This document shows positions 18,950 to 26,680 of a stretch of 44,191 bases of DNA, piece after piece. Both the position numbers and the translations under genes were made by a program. This DNA comes from Bacteroidota bacterium (GTDB lineage: Bacteria > Bacteroidota > Bacteroidia > Bacteroidales > P3). The notes beneath the pieces are model-generated. The model did not search any database. It saw nothing but the letters and a program-made list of their open reading frames with translations, and was not told the DNA's origin. The stretch spans positions 1-44,191 of the forward strand of contig JAFNAR010000022.1 of NCBI GenBank assembly GCA_017860255.1, written 5' to 3'. The first letter of the stretch is position 1. Every line of letters begins with the position of its first letter.

Positions 18950-19926
18950 AGAATATTTTTTTAATATTTACTTTTCTTATTTTTTCAAGTGTTTTATTCT
19001 CTCAAGAGTTTAAAATTCAAGTTAGTGTTTCCTCCACTGTGCAAGGAACTGACAGAAAAATATACGAAAGTATGCAAACCGCTCTTAATGACTTTATCAA
19101 TAATAGAAAATGGACAAATTTCAACTATAAGACTGAAGAAAAGATTGAAGGTTCAATTTCAATATTAGTTAAAGACCGTCCTTCTCAAGAAGATTTTAAG
19201 GCAGATTATATTTCTATTCAACTTCGCCGTCCTGTGTATAATTCTTCCTATACGACAACAATGCTTAATTCCCAAGAAACTGATTATTTTTTCAAATATG
19301 TTGAAGGAGCTCCTTTAGAATTTGAAGAAAATACATATTATGATAATCTTACTTCAACCATAGCTTTCTACCTATATTATTTTCTTGCAATCGATGCTGA
19401 TTCTTTTTCTCCTAATGGAGGTGCTCCTTATTTTAGAATTTGTCAAAACATAGTTACTGCTGCACAAAAGTCAGCTCAAAAAGGTTGGAAGTCATTCGAA
19501 AACCAAAAGAACAAATATTGGATAAGTGAAAATTATAATAACCCAACTTATCGCTCAATGCATGATGTATGGTATAACTATCATGTTTTAGGTTTAGATA
19601 GAATGGCATCAGACAATCAAACTGAGGCAAGAAATAGCATATTGACAGCTTTGGAAGCATTGCAGAAAACTAACAGAGAAAAAACTCAACTAATATGTGT
19701 TCAACAATTTGTTGATGCAAAAGCTGATGAAATTGTACAAATCTTTAAAGAAGCACCAAGTATGGAAAAAGACAGAGTAATTACCATAATGTGCGAAATC
19801 AATCCTGCCAATACTAACAAATATGAACAAATAAGAGTAGCTCAAAATAACCAATTGAATAATCAATTTAACACCCGTTCAGAGGGTGATTACAATAATA
19901 CAACTAATAATCCCTACAATAAGTAG
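18946..19926 (+). CDS. porD: DUF4835 family protein (type IX secretion PorD-like)
   Basis: A 326-residue exported protein with a signal peptide ending LFSQ near residue 20. The segments QGTDRKIYESMQTALNDFIN, RRPVYNSSYTTTMLN and FYLYYFLAIDADSFSPNGG are typical of DUF4835, annotated in several genomes as T9SS protein PorD. The C-terminal 30 residues are rich in Asn and Thr and look disordered. It overlaps coaBC by four bases. The T9SS cargo protein at 9731 shows that the pathway exists here. The PorD name is from memory; the DUF family is the firmer part. Confidence 0.8.
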   Translation: MKNIFLIFTFLIFSSVLFSQEFKIQVSVSSTVQGTDRKIYESMQTALNDFINNRKWTNFNYKTEEKIEGSISILVKDRPSQEDFKADYISIQLRRPVYNSSYTTTMLNSQETDYFFKYVEGAPLEFEENTYYDNLTSTIAFYLYYFLAIDADSFSPNGGAPYFRICQNIVTAAQKSAQKGWKSFENQKNKYWISENYNNPTYRSMHDVWYNYHVLGLDRMASDNQTEARNSILTALEALQKTNREKTQLICVQQFVDAKADEIVQIFKEAPSMEKDRVITIMCEINPANTNKYEQIRVAQNNQLNNQFNTRSEGDYNNTTNNPYNK

Positions 19927-19985
19927 TGATATTAAATTTTAGTAGAAATTTAATTATTAATACAAATCAAAACTCTTAATTATTT

Positions 19986-21305
19986 ATGCAAAATATTCCA
20001 TTTGAAAAAAATCTCATTAATGGGATTTTAGAAAAAAACAAAATTAAAAGTGTTGGAGCTGCTTCAATACGTGAGGTAAAAAAGATTATTGATGATGTTG
20101 AAGGAGCGACTGGTGAAAAATTTATTCGTATGGAAATGGGTATTCCAGGATTACCAGCAACAAAAATAGGATTAGATGCTCAAATAGAAGCTCTTCAAAA
20201 TGGAGTTGCTTCAATTTATCCAGACATATACGGAACAAAAGAACTAAAACAACAAACAGCACTATTTGTAAAGAACTTCATAAATATTGATGTTCCTGAA
20301 GATTGTTGCGTACCAACAGTTGGTTCAATGCAAGGAGGCTTCGCTTCTTTTTTGACAATTTCAAGAATGAATCCAAACAAAAATAAAGTTCTTTTCATTG
20401 ATCCAGGATTCCCAGTACAAAAATCTCAATGTAGAATTTTAGGAATAGAATCAGAACATTTTGATGTTTATGATTTCAGAGGTGATAAACTTAGAGCTAA
20501 ATTAGAATCTTATCTTTCAAAAGGAGACTTTTCTTGTTTACTTTACTCCTCTCCTAACAATCCTGCTTGGTTCTGCTTCAATCATGAAGAATTACAAATA
20601 ATTGCAGAAGTTGCAAATAAATATGATGTTGTAGTTATTGAAGACCTTGCTTATTTTGGAATGGATTTTAGAGAAGATTACTCTCAACCAGGCGTTGCAC
20701 CTTTCCAACCTTCAGCAGCTAATTGGGCAAAGAAATACATTTTAATGATTTCTGGAAGTAAGGCATTTTCTTATGCAGGAGAAAGAATTGCTGTAATGGT
20801 TATCTCTCCAGAACTTTTTGCTTTTGAAAGTGATACTCTTCAAAAATATTTTGCTCAACGCAGTTTTGGTAGAGCCTTAGTTTTTGGTTCTCTTTATGCA
20901 TTAACTTCAGGAACAGCACACTCTCCTCAATATGCACTAACAGCAATATTTAAAGCATGTAATGAAGGAAAGTTCAATTATAGAGAAGACCTTTTGGAGT
21001 ACGAAAGAAAAGCTAAGATAATGAAAAAAGCTTTCACTGACAATGGCTTTAAAATTGTTTACGACAAAGACCTTGATGTTGATGTTGCAGATGGATTCTA
21101 TTTCACTTTCTCTTATCCAAATATGACTGGAATTGAAATGTTAGATGCTTTAGTTTATTATGGAATTAGTGCAATATCTTTAGATATTACTGGAAGTTCA
21201 CGCAACGAAGGTGCAAGAGCATGTGTTTCTTTAGTACCAAATGAATTACTACCAGAATTAGCAATAAGACTAAAAGCCTTCAACCAAGCTCATCCAATTA
21301 AATAA
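19986..21305 (+). CDS. PLP-dependent aminotransferase, class I/II
   Basis: A 439-residue fold-type I PLP enzyme. The cofactor lysine is probably Lys259 in SGSKAFSYAGERIAV, and SSPNNPAWF and EDLAYFGMDF give the usual Asn and Asp/Tyr contacts to PLP. The N-terminal third has RMEMGIPGLPATKIGLDA and YPDIYGTKELKQ, as in aspartate- or alanine-type aminotransferases. Substrate is not evident. It begins 59 bases after the PorD-like gene without a clear promoter. It is the last core gene before the accessory region that begins at about 21340. Confidence 0.85.
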   Translation: MQNIPFEKNLINGILEKNKIKSVGAASIREVKKIIDDVEGATGEKFIRMEMGIPGLPATKIGLDAQIEALQNGVASIYPDIYGTKELKQQTALFVKNFINIDVPEDCCVPTVGSMQGGFASFLTISRMNPNKNKVLFIDPGFPVQKSQCRILGIESEHFDVYDFRGDKLRAKLESYLSKGDFSCLLYSSPNNPAWFCFNHEELQIIAEVANKYDVVVIEDLAYFGMDFREDYSQPGVAPFQPSAANWAKKYILMISGSKAFSYAGERIAVMVISPELFAFESDTLQKYFAQRSFGRALVFGSLYALTSGTAHSPQYALTAIFKACNEGKFNYREDLLEYERKAKIMKKAFTDNGFKIVYDKDLDVDVADGFYFTFSYPNMTGIEMLDALVYYGISAISLDITGSSRNEGARACVSLVPNELLPELAIRLKAFNQAHPIK

Positions 21306-21358
21306 TTTAGATAGAATAATTATTGATTACTATATAAGGACGTATTTTATGAAGTACA

Positions 21359-21566
21359 CCCCAAAAGTTGGACAAAAAACTTTTGGGGTTTATTATTTAT
21401 GTCCAAATACACAATTGAAGAGAAATTGAAAATAGTTTCTCCAGTACAAAATGGAAAATCAATCCATGGTTTATGGTGTGAGACTCATATAAAAGAAAGA
21501 ACAATATTGGAGTGGATTCACAAATATTCAAGAAACTGTTGGATTAGAAAACACAAAAATATATGA
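21359..21566 (+). mobile_element. remnant of an IS3-family element (end hairpin plus start of orfA)
   Basis: An 11-bp perfect inverted repeat, CCCCAAAAGTT at 21359-21369 and its complement at 21378-21388, with the sequence GTTGGACAAA, resembles the terminal repeat of IS3/IS150-type elements. An ATG at 21399 then opens 55 codons to a TGA at 21566, starting MSKYTIEEKLKIV and containing an HTH-like ILEWIHKYSR. This matches the first helix-turn-helix of an IS3 OrfA. Everything beyond about codon 44 is lost, and no orfB or right end is present. The element is therefore dead. Confidence 0.65.
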
Positions 21567-21813
21567 TTTACAAACCAAGCTCTACCATAACCCAACAAAT
21601 GGTGATGTAAATTTAAGTATTTAAGGCTTAAAGAATGATTCAAAGATTATGATTTTCGATATATTTGGAAGAATAATTAAAACCTACAACATAAAAACAA
21701 ACCAAAACCAAATAGAAATAGACGTCAAAAAACTAACCCCAGGAACATACTACATAAAATGCAAAGACACAACAAATGGTTTTTCTACTACTAATAAATT
21801 AATCATACAATAA
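21532..21813 (+). pseudogene. C-terminal fragment of a T9SS cargo protein, broken by TAA
   Basis: One frame running from 21532 to the TAA at 21811-21813 encodes a T9SS sorting domain: ETVGLENTKIYDL, then LYHNPTNGDVNLSI, an in-frame TAA at 21622-21624, then IMIFDIFGRIIKTY and LTPGTYYIKC, ending NKLIIQ. The pattern 'YPNPTNG ... IxDxxGR ... LxPGxYxIK' is complete apart from the stop, so one substitution probably killed it. No upstream protein is left; the fragment is joined directly to the IS3 remnant in another frame. Confidence 0.75.
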
Positions 21814-21831
21814 AGAAAAAGGAATAAATAT

Positions 21832-21878
21832 AGTGGGATTGCTTATCTACTTTGTCACTTTATAAAGCAAAGAAATCG
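21832..21878 (-). repeat. intergenic repeat R, copy 1 (inverted)
   Basis: Read on the minus strand, this is the same unit as copies 2-4: GATTTCTTTGCTTT, ..., GACAAAGTNGATAAGCAATC. It differs from the others mainly at TATAAAGT in place of GCAAAGC. It is followed on the plus strand by a second hairpin (CGGTTT at 21877-21882 with AAACCG at 21902-21907, and CTTGC/GCAAG inside). The stretch 21911-22020 holds nothing else that I can name. Confidence 0.7.
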
Positions 21879-22022
21879 GTTTACCGCTTGCACAGCAAGA
21901 AAAACCGCATTACAAAAAAGAAAATCATAATTATGCAAATGTAGAGATTATTGGGAAAATAGACTAATTTCAATAGTCTGTAATAGCTTGAAGAACAAAC
22001 AACTCTTTATATAAAAGTAGAA

Positions 22023-22123
22023 TAATGCCATTATAATCTTCATATAATGCCATTATAGTTTAAGTTTAATGGCATTATACCATTGGTTTAATGGCATTAT
22101 ACTGAGAATATAATGCCATTATA
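22023..22123. repeat. palindromic word cluster A (five copies of TAATGSCATTATA)
   Basis: TAATGCCATTATA occurs at 22023-22035, 22045-22057 and 22111-22123. The near complement TAATGGCATTATA occurs at 22067-22079 and 22089-22101. Each word is almost self-complementary (only the centre differs), and neighbours in opposite orientation can pair. Spacers of about 10 bases are unrelated to each other. It lies upstream of the aspartyl protease gene. Confidence 0.8.
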
Positions 22124-22125
22124 TT

Positions 22126-22214
22126 GAGATCTAAATAAGGTTTAAATTTTTCTTTTTGAGATTTTAGTATTTTAATTCTTTATCTATTCAGTTCTAAACT
22201 TAGTATTTTATTTC
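22126..22214 (+). repeat. tail repeat, copy 1 (follows cluster A)
   Basis: About 90 bases from CTAAATAAGG through TTCAGTTCTAAACTTAGTAT recur at 26472-26562 with roughly a dozen differences by eye. In both places the tail directly follows a cluster of palindromic words with the core AATGGCATT. It has no open frame. It is probably part of one compound element. Confidence 0.75.
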
Positions 22215-22224
22215 CGTTTTGAGG

Positions 22225-22265
22225 GATTTCTTTGCTTTGCAAAGCGACAAAGTCGATAAGTAATC
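22225..22265 (+). repeat. intergenic repeat R, copy 2
   Basis: GATTTCTTTGCTTTGCAAAG, then CGACAAAGTCGATAAGTAATC. It contains the palindrome CTTTGCAAAG. This copy lacks the GTGCG outer arm seen in copies 3 and 4. It ends about 40 bases before the aspartyl protease start. Confidence 0.75.
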
Positions 22266-22277
22266 AAAATTAATTTG

Positions 22278-22285
22278 TAAATTTG
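22278..22285 (+). promoter_or_regulatory. TAAATTTG promoter box of the aspartyl protease gene
   Basis: A perfect -7 element 20 bases before the ATG at 22305. No -33 element is visible at the usual distance; repeat R copy 2 occupies that place. Confidence 0.4.
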
Positions 22286-22304
22286 TCAGCAAATAAAGTA
22301 AATA

Positions 22305-23528
22305 ATGAATAAGAAAATCATTCTTTTTACATTATCTTTGATAATGTTCTCTTGTGCCATTGCTTCAAACCCTATTACTCTAAATAAACAAGGAAATAAA
22401 GACACATTAAATATTCCTCATGACGCAATTCCTTTTAACTATATACGTAATCACATTAGTATAATAAGTAAGGTTGACTCTGTTACTGGGAATATTATTT
22501 TTGATTCAGGAGCAGATGGATTATATTTAGACAGTATTTTTTTTAGAAATAACCCTTTTGGCCAATTTAAATACATATCTGCAATATTACCTGGGATTGG
22601 TTCTTCTGGAGGACAAAAGGTAGAAGTAATTACTGACAAACTTAATTTTTCTTTTCCTAATTTAGCTAAGACCTTTTTTTCTGTTCCTGTCATTAAACTT
22701 AAACCTATCTTGGGCGATTTTGCAGATGGTTTAATAGGAATAAATGCTTTTTCAAAAAGTATTTTAGAAATAAACTACAAAGATGAATATCTAAGAATTC
22801 ATAAAGATTTTAAAGATATCGATAAATCGACATACTCAAGAATAAGAATGATTAAGAAGAAAAATCGTCTCCATGTACCTGTTACTATTAAAATCAAAGA
22901 GAATATAGTAATCGAAGATTATTTATTATTGGATATTGGTTCAGGAGGAAGTGTAGATATAATAAATCAAACATCAGTAAAATATAATTTTAAAGATGAA
23001 ATTACTGATAAAATAAAATACTTTACAAAGTATGGTGGAGTAAGTGGAAATTCTACTTCTTACAACTTTAGGGCAAATTCATTTGAAATTGGGAACTTTA
23101 AATTAGACAGTGTTATTATGGATTATTCCGTAGATGAGAGTGGTTATTTATCAAAACAAGATCATAATATAGGATTATTAGGTAATGATATACTTGATCG
23201 TTTTGACGTAATAATAGATTTCAATAATAATGATTTATACCTAAGACCTAATTCAGATTACAATTATCCTTTTAAACCAAATAAACATGGATTTAACTAT
23301 GTTGACAGAAGTGAAACTATGAATTCTTGGATTGTAACAGGCTTTTATGAAAACAGCAATGCACAAAAATCAGGATTACAAATTGACGATAAGATAATAT
23401 CTGTTAATGGCAAGGATATCCACAATATATCTTATAAAGAACAAGAAGAACTTTGGGACAAAATAGATAATCTTGTTTTAATAGTTATTAGAAATAACAA
23501 AGAAGAGAAAATAGAATTTAAATTATAA
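22305..23528 (+). CDS. exported retropepsin-like aspartyl protease with PDZ domain
   Basis: A 407-residue protein. The N-terminus is a signal peptide with LIMFSC, so it could be a lipoprotein (Cys17) or be cleaved after SCAIAS. Two aspartyl-protease lobes follow: the catalytic motif FDSGADG with Asp67, and a second lobe with LLLDIGSGGS (Asp210). A conserved GLLGNDILDRFDVIIDF segment lies near 290-306. The C-terminal PDZ domain (about 325-407) has NAQKSGLQIDDKIISVNGK. Such proteins are common in Bacteroidetes and act in the periplasm or at the surface. It stands alone between repeat R copies 2 and 3, as if carried as a module. Confidence 0.85.
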   Translation: MNKKIILFTLSLIMFSCAIASNPITLNKQGNKDTLNIPHDAIPFNYIRNHISIISKVDSVTGNIIFDSGADGLYLDSIFFRNNPFGQFKYISAILPGIGSSGGQKVEVITDKLNFSFPNLAKTFFSVPVIKLKPILGDFADGLIGINAFSKSILEINYKDEYLRIHKDFKDIDKSTYSRIRMIKKKNRLHVPVTIKIKENIVIEDYLLLDIGSGGSVDIINQTSVKYNFKDEITDKIKYFTKYGGVSGNSTSYNFRANSFEIGNFKLDSVIMDYSVDESGYLSKQDHNIGLLGNDILDRFDVIIDFNNNDLYLRPNSDYNYPFKPNKHGFNYVDRSETMNSWIVTGFYENSNAQKSGLQIDDKIISVNGKDIHNISYKEQEELWDKIDNLVLIVIRNNKEEKIEFKL

Positions 23529-23535
23529 TTTTCTG

Positions 23536-23589
23536 TCGTGCGTGATTTATTTGCTTTGCAAAGCGACAAAGTCGATTAACAATCCCACA
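23536..23589 (+). repeat. intergenic repeat R, copy 3
   Basis: It starts TCGTGCGTGATTTATTTGC and continues through CTTTGCAAAGCGACAAAGTC to AATCCCACAT. The arms GTGCGTGATT and AATCCCACAT are partly complementary. It lies in the 92-base gap between two convergent stops, those of the aspartyl protease and the 79-residue ORF. Confidence 0.75.
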
Positions 23590-23620
23590 TGATATGGAAA
23601 TAAAAGTTATTTAGATTCTT

Positions 23621-23860
23621 TTAGAACTTATCAATAAAAAATTTGAAAAACTTAGTTAAAGAACCACTACTAAAAATTTCAACAATTAATCCAGTAATTA
23701 TAGGTAGTATTAAACCTGTTAAAACCCAACTTGACTTCTTTTTATAAAAGTTAGTAATTTTCTTTTTTAAATCTACTCTGATATTTATTCCATTAATAAT
23801 ATTGGATGATGAACCAGTTGTTACATTATTTTTATCCTCATTAATTTCTATTCTTGACAT
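23621..23860 (-). CDS. small membrane protein with N-terminal KNNVTTG tag
   Basis: A 79-residue protein that I do not recognise. Residues about 1-25 carry the tag EINEDKNNVTTGSSSNIING, closely related to the C-terminal end of the protein encoded just upstream. A basic stretch (KKKITNFYKKK) precedes one hydrophobic helix, WVLTGLILPIITGLIVEIF (about 45-63), and a second amphipathic segment ends the chain. It starts 12 bases after the upstream stop, so it is the last gene of the operon. By analogy with other tagged pairs it could be a membrane effector, which is inference only. Confidence 0.65.
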   Translation of the reverse strand: MSRIEINEDKNNVTTGSSSNIINGINIRVDLKKKITNFYKKKSSWVLTGLILPIITGLIVEIFSSGSLTKFFKFFIDKF

Positions 23861-23872
23861 TGCTATTTATAT

Positions 23873-24337
23873 TTAATTATTGATTGGAGAACTATCTCCC
23901 GTAGTAACATTATTTTTATTCCCAAATATGTTTATAGTACAATTAGAAGGTTTGATTATATCTATTGCTTCATCTTTATTAATTAAATCTATTTCATCTA
24001 AATCACATTCATGACATTTATCTTTTTCTGTGCAATCATTTTTTTCGCAAACAATTAATTTTTTATCATAAGATTTTTTACAAGTACTTATAAATATGCA
24101 TTTATTACTTTCATCGGTTTTTGTTATTTTTATAATTTTTTTGTTAACAATTAGCAAGTCTATCCAAGATTCATAATGATACCCTTCTATTTTATCATAC
24201 ATACTTAATATTTCATCATTATAAACAACTCTATTCCTATTCTCATCGTCTGTAAAAGGATATAATAATTTAGACCAGTATTTTTTACTTTTGTTTGCCT
24301 CTAATATAACTTCAGGGCATATTATGAAATCTGCCAT
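23873..24337 (-). CDS. unknown protein with Cys-rich region and C-terminal KNNVTTG tag
   Basis: A 154-residue soluble protein of no family I can name. The N-terminal 100 residues look alpha/beta (ADFIICPEVILEANKSKKYW, then RVVYNDEILSMYDKIEGY). A Cys-rich stretch, CEKNDCTEKDKCHECD near residues 97-112, could bind a metal. The last 20 residues, INIFGNKNNVTTGDSSPINN, repeat the tag found at the start of the next gene. KNN uses the same codons in both, but the VTTG codons differ at all four third positions, so selection on the protein is likely. It starts 3 bases after the ATPase stop. Confidence 0.65.
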   Translation of the reverse strand: MADFIICPEVILEANKSKKYWSKLLYPFTDDENRNRVVYNDEILSMYDKIEGYHYESWIDLLIVNKKIIKITKTDESNKCIFISTCKKSYDKKLIVCEKNDCTEKDKCHECDLDEIDLINKDEAIDIIKPSNCTINIFGNKNNVTTGDSSPINN

Positions 24338-24340
24338 TTA

Positions 24341-26014
24341 TTATTGTCGTTTTAAAAATTCAATATTATCTTCTAACTTATCACAATAAAAATCTTTAGG
24401 CCAGTCAAAATCGCCTGTAGAAGTAATATCAAGCCTTTTTAATATAGCAGATCTTTCATTTTCACCTTTTGATTCTACAAAATAAATAGCAACATCATCA
24501 TTTGAAATAGTTTCATCTGCTATTCTTCTTCTTAATCTTCTTAATAAGTATTCACTGTGAGTTTCAATCAATAATGACTTTCCTTCTTTAATAATTTCTA
24601 TAAATAAATCAGCTAATTCTGCTTGCATTTTAGGATGTAAATGAACTTCTGGTTGTTCTATAATAGTCAAAGTATTTTTTCTTGATAATAAACCTTGTAC
24701 TATAATAGGTAATACTTGTGAAATTCCAAACCCTACATCTGTAATGTCAAGTTTTAATTTATTTTGTGTTACACTTATATTATGAATAACATCTTTAATT
24801 TGAGAAACACTGACATCAAAACCAAATTTATTTAACCAAACATTAACGTTGTTCTTTAATTCTTCATTGTCAAGAAGTACTTCTGCTAGTTGATTACCAT
24901 CTATTGAATCTATTGAATTGTTAACTTTTGAGCTATCTAAAAGATAATATCTTTGAGGGTAAGCTCTTAAAGGACTAACATAATTAATATTGTTTTTATT
25001 AAAATCTTGTTTAATACACCAAACTGCTTCGGCAAAGATATAGTATATTGTTCTTAAAAATATAATTTGGTCTGAATTGGTTGAACTGAATTCATCAAAA
25101 TCATCTTCTGTTCCTAATTTATCTAGGTTTATACGACTTCCAAATTCGCTAGAATATTTTGTTAATATTGATTTGTCTAAAATATCACTATTCAAATAAT
25201 AATGTTTTTTATTCTGAGTATTTTTAAATGAATAGGAAAGAATATTACATGTATTATCACTTATAGTAATATCATTTACTTCTAGTTCATTTACTTCTAG
25301 TTCATTTGCTTCTTGATTATATTTAATACAATAACTTAATTTTGGATTGTCAAATGATTTTGCAAATATATTTTTTATTATTGTATATGCATCTTTTAAA
25401 GAAGAACCATCGATAATAATTTTATTATTTTCATCAATATCGATTTTTATTATTCGAAAAAATCTATAATTTAAAACATTCTCTTTTAAATATGCCTCTA
25501 TTTTATCATCAGAACTAGATATATTATTATTTATTTGGTTATTAAGATCTTTTATTTAATTTATTAGATCATAATAATCCGCGTTTATATTTCCAAACTT
25601 TTCTAATATATCAATCCTATTTTTATATGAATTTTTTTTGTTATTTCTATTATTTTCTAAGAATGAATTCACTTTATTTAATAAATAAAACATCTCACAT
25701 AATTCAGATTTAAATTTATTTAATAAAGTTTCAAGCTTAAAATCTTTAATTGCAAATTTTAACTCTATTTGAGTATCTTTATTTTTATTATGAAGAATAT
25801 TTTCAATTTCGCCTAATTTAACAAGATCACCATTAAGCATTAATGCTGATTTATACGACCCTTCATAATTTAATGTTTGTGTAATCATTAAAAGTAGTTG
25901 AATTAAACTACTTTTCCCAGAACTATTTGCTCCTAATAATATTGTTATAGGTTTAATTTCTAAATTTCCTTCCTCAAAGGCTTTATAATTTTTAAATTCA
26001 ATTTGTTTTATCAT
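24341..26014 (-). pseudogene. AAA ATPase, DUF3696 type, interrupted by one in-frame TAA
   Basis: From the ATG at 26014 to the stop at 24341 there is a single frame of 558 codons broken only by TAA at 25556-25558. The N-terminal part has the Walker A GANSSGKSS with Lys34. The C-terminal part has the Walker B/signature LTIIEQPEVHLHP, LIETHSEYLLRRLRRRI, and a DUF3696-like end with GDFDWPKDFY. I translated the segment 25196-25558 codon by codon and it reads as ordinary protein without other stops. A 15-base direct duplication encodes ELEVN twice in the linker. The two halves could be made separately (a TTG at 25195 begins the second), the stop could be real decay, or it could be a sequence error. 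Such ATPases often drive defence systems. It is the first gene of the operon. Confidence 0.75.
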
Positions 26015-26151
26015 AATATTATAATTCTAAATACTTATTCTATTATTATTCAGTCCTTCAAAGACAGATAATATTTAAAACTTTAAATTTACAAAAAATA
26101 TTAATACCTAATTAGATTTTAAGAAATAATTTAATACTTCTGTTTTCTCCA

Positions 26152-26206
26152 TCGTGCGTGATTTCTTTGCTTTGCAAAGCGACAAAGTTGATAAGCAATC
26201 TCGCAC
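26152..26206 (+). repeat. intergenic repeat R, copy 4
   Basis: The most complete copy: TCGTGCGTGATTTCTTTGC, CTTTGCAAAGCGACAAAGTT, GATAAGCAATCTCGCAC. The arms GTGCGTGATT and AATCTCGCAC pair at nine of ten positions, so the unit folds as one hairpin. It lies upstream of the ATPase operon, in the gap 26015-26680. Confidence 0.75.
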
Positions 26207-26434
26207 TATGACTAATTTATGCAGTAAATCATAAATAGGAATATTAAAATAAAGTGTAAACCTATTTCAGGGATAAACAAATTACACAACTCTAAAAATA
26301 AATAATCAAAAGTCTTTTTTCATTCTAATTATTCATTAGTTACACCCAAATAATCTTTATATAAATCTATTTAAATGAGACTTCTATCTAATCAAAGCTT
26401 ATTTAGAAAAATTTAAACTTCTTTTCAATGTCAA

Positions 26435-26476
26435 AACAATGCGGTTGTTTTGACAAAACAATGGCATTGTTTTGAG
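26435..26476. repeat. palindromic word cluster B
   Basis: GTCAAAACAA and its complement TTGTTTTGAC form a perfect 10-bp stem with the loop TGCGG. They are followed directly by AAAACAATGGCATTGTTTT, a perfect palindrome around one G. The core AATGGCATT is shared with cluster A. The inverted sequence CTTATTTAGAA lies to the left (about 26399-26409) and TTCTAAATAAG to the right, so the cluster is flanked by an outer inverted repeat. Confidence 0.75.
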
Positions 26477-26562
26477 TTCTAAATAAGACTTAATTTTTTC
26501 TTTATTGGATTTTAGTACTTTAATCCTTTATCAATTCAGTTCTAAACTTAGTATTTTTATTT
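26472..26562 (+). repeat. tail repeat, copy 2 (follows cluster B)
   Basis: It matches 22126-22214: TTCTAAATAAG, then GGATTTTAGTACTTTAAT, then ATTCAGTTCTAAACTTAGTA. It has the same orientation and the same place relative to the word cluster as in copy 1. The rest of the gap up to 26650 is a T-rich run of CACTTTT/TAATTTT-like blocks without features. Confidence 0.75.
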
Positions 26563-26668
26563 GTAATCACTACCTTTCACTTTTAATTTTTAATTTTTCA
26601 TTTTTCACTTTCCTACTCTTCCCTTTTACTTTTTGCATTTTATTATATATCGAATTAGAGAATAGTTG

Positions 26669-26676
26669 TATCTTTG
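26669..26676 (+). promoter_or_regulatory. TATCTTTG promoter box abutting the GNAT start codon
   Basis: TATCTTTG is followed by TAGT and the ATG at 26681, so transcription is expected to begin within a few bases of the start codon. The box excludes the TTG at 26666 as a start, because it lies inside the promoter. Confidence 0.55.
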
Positions 26677-26680
26677 TAGT

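Noticed and set aside
22023-22123. CRISPR array
   Set aside because: The repeated words are 13 bases with spacers near 10 bases and alternate in orientation. No cas gene is near. The same applies to cluster C at 36453-36636.
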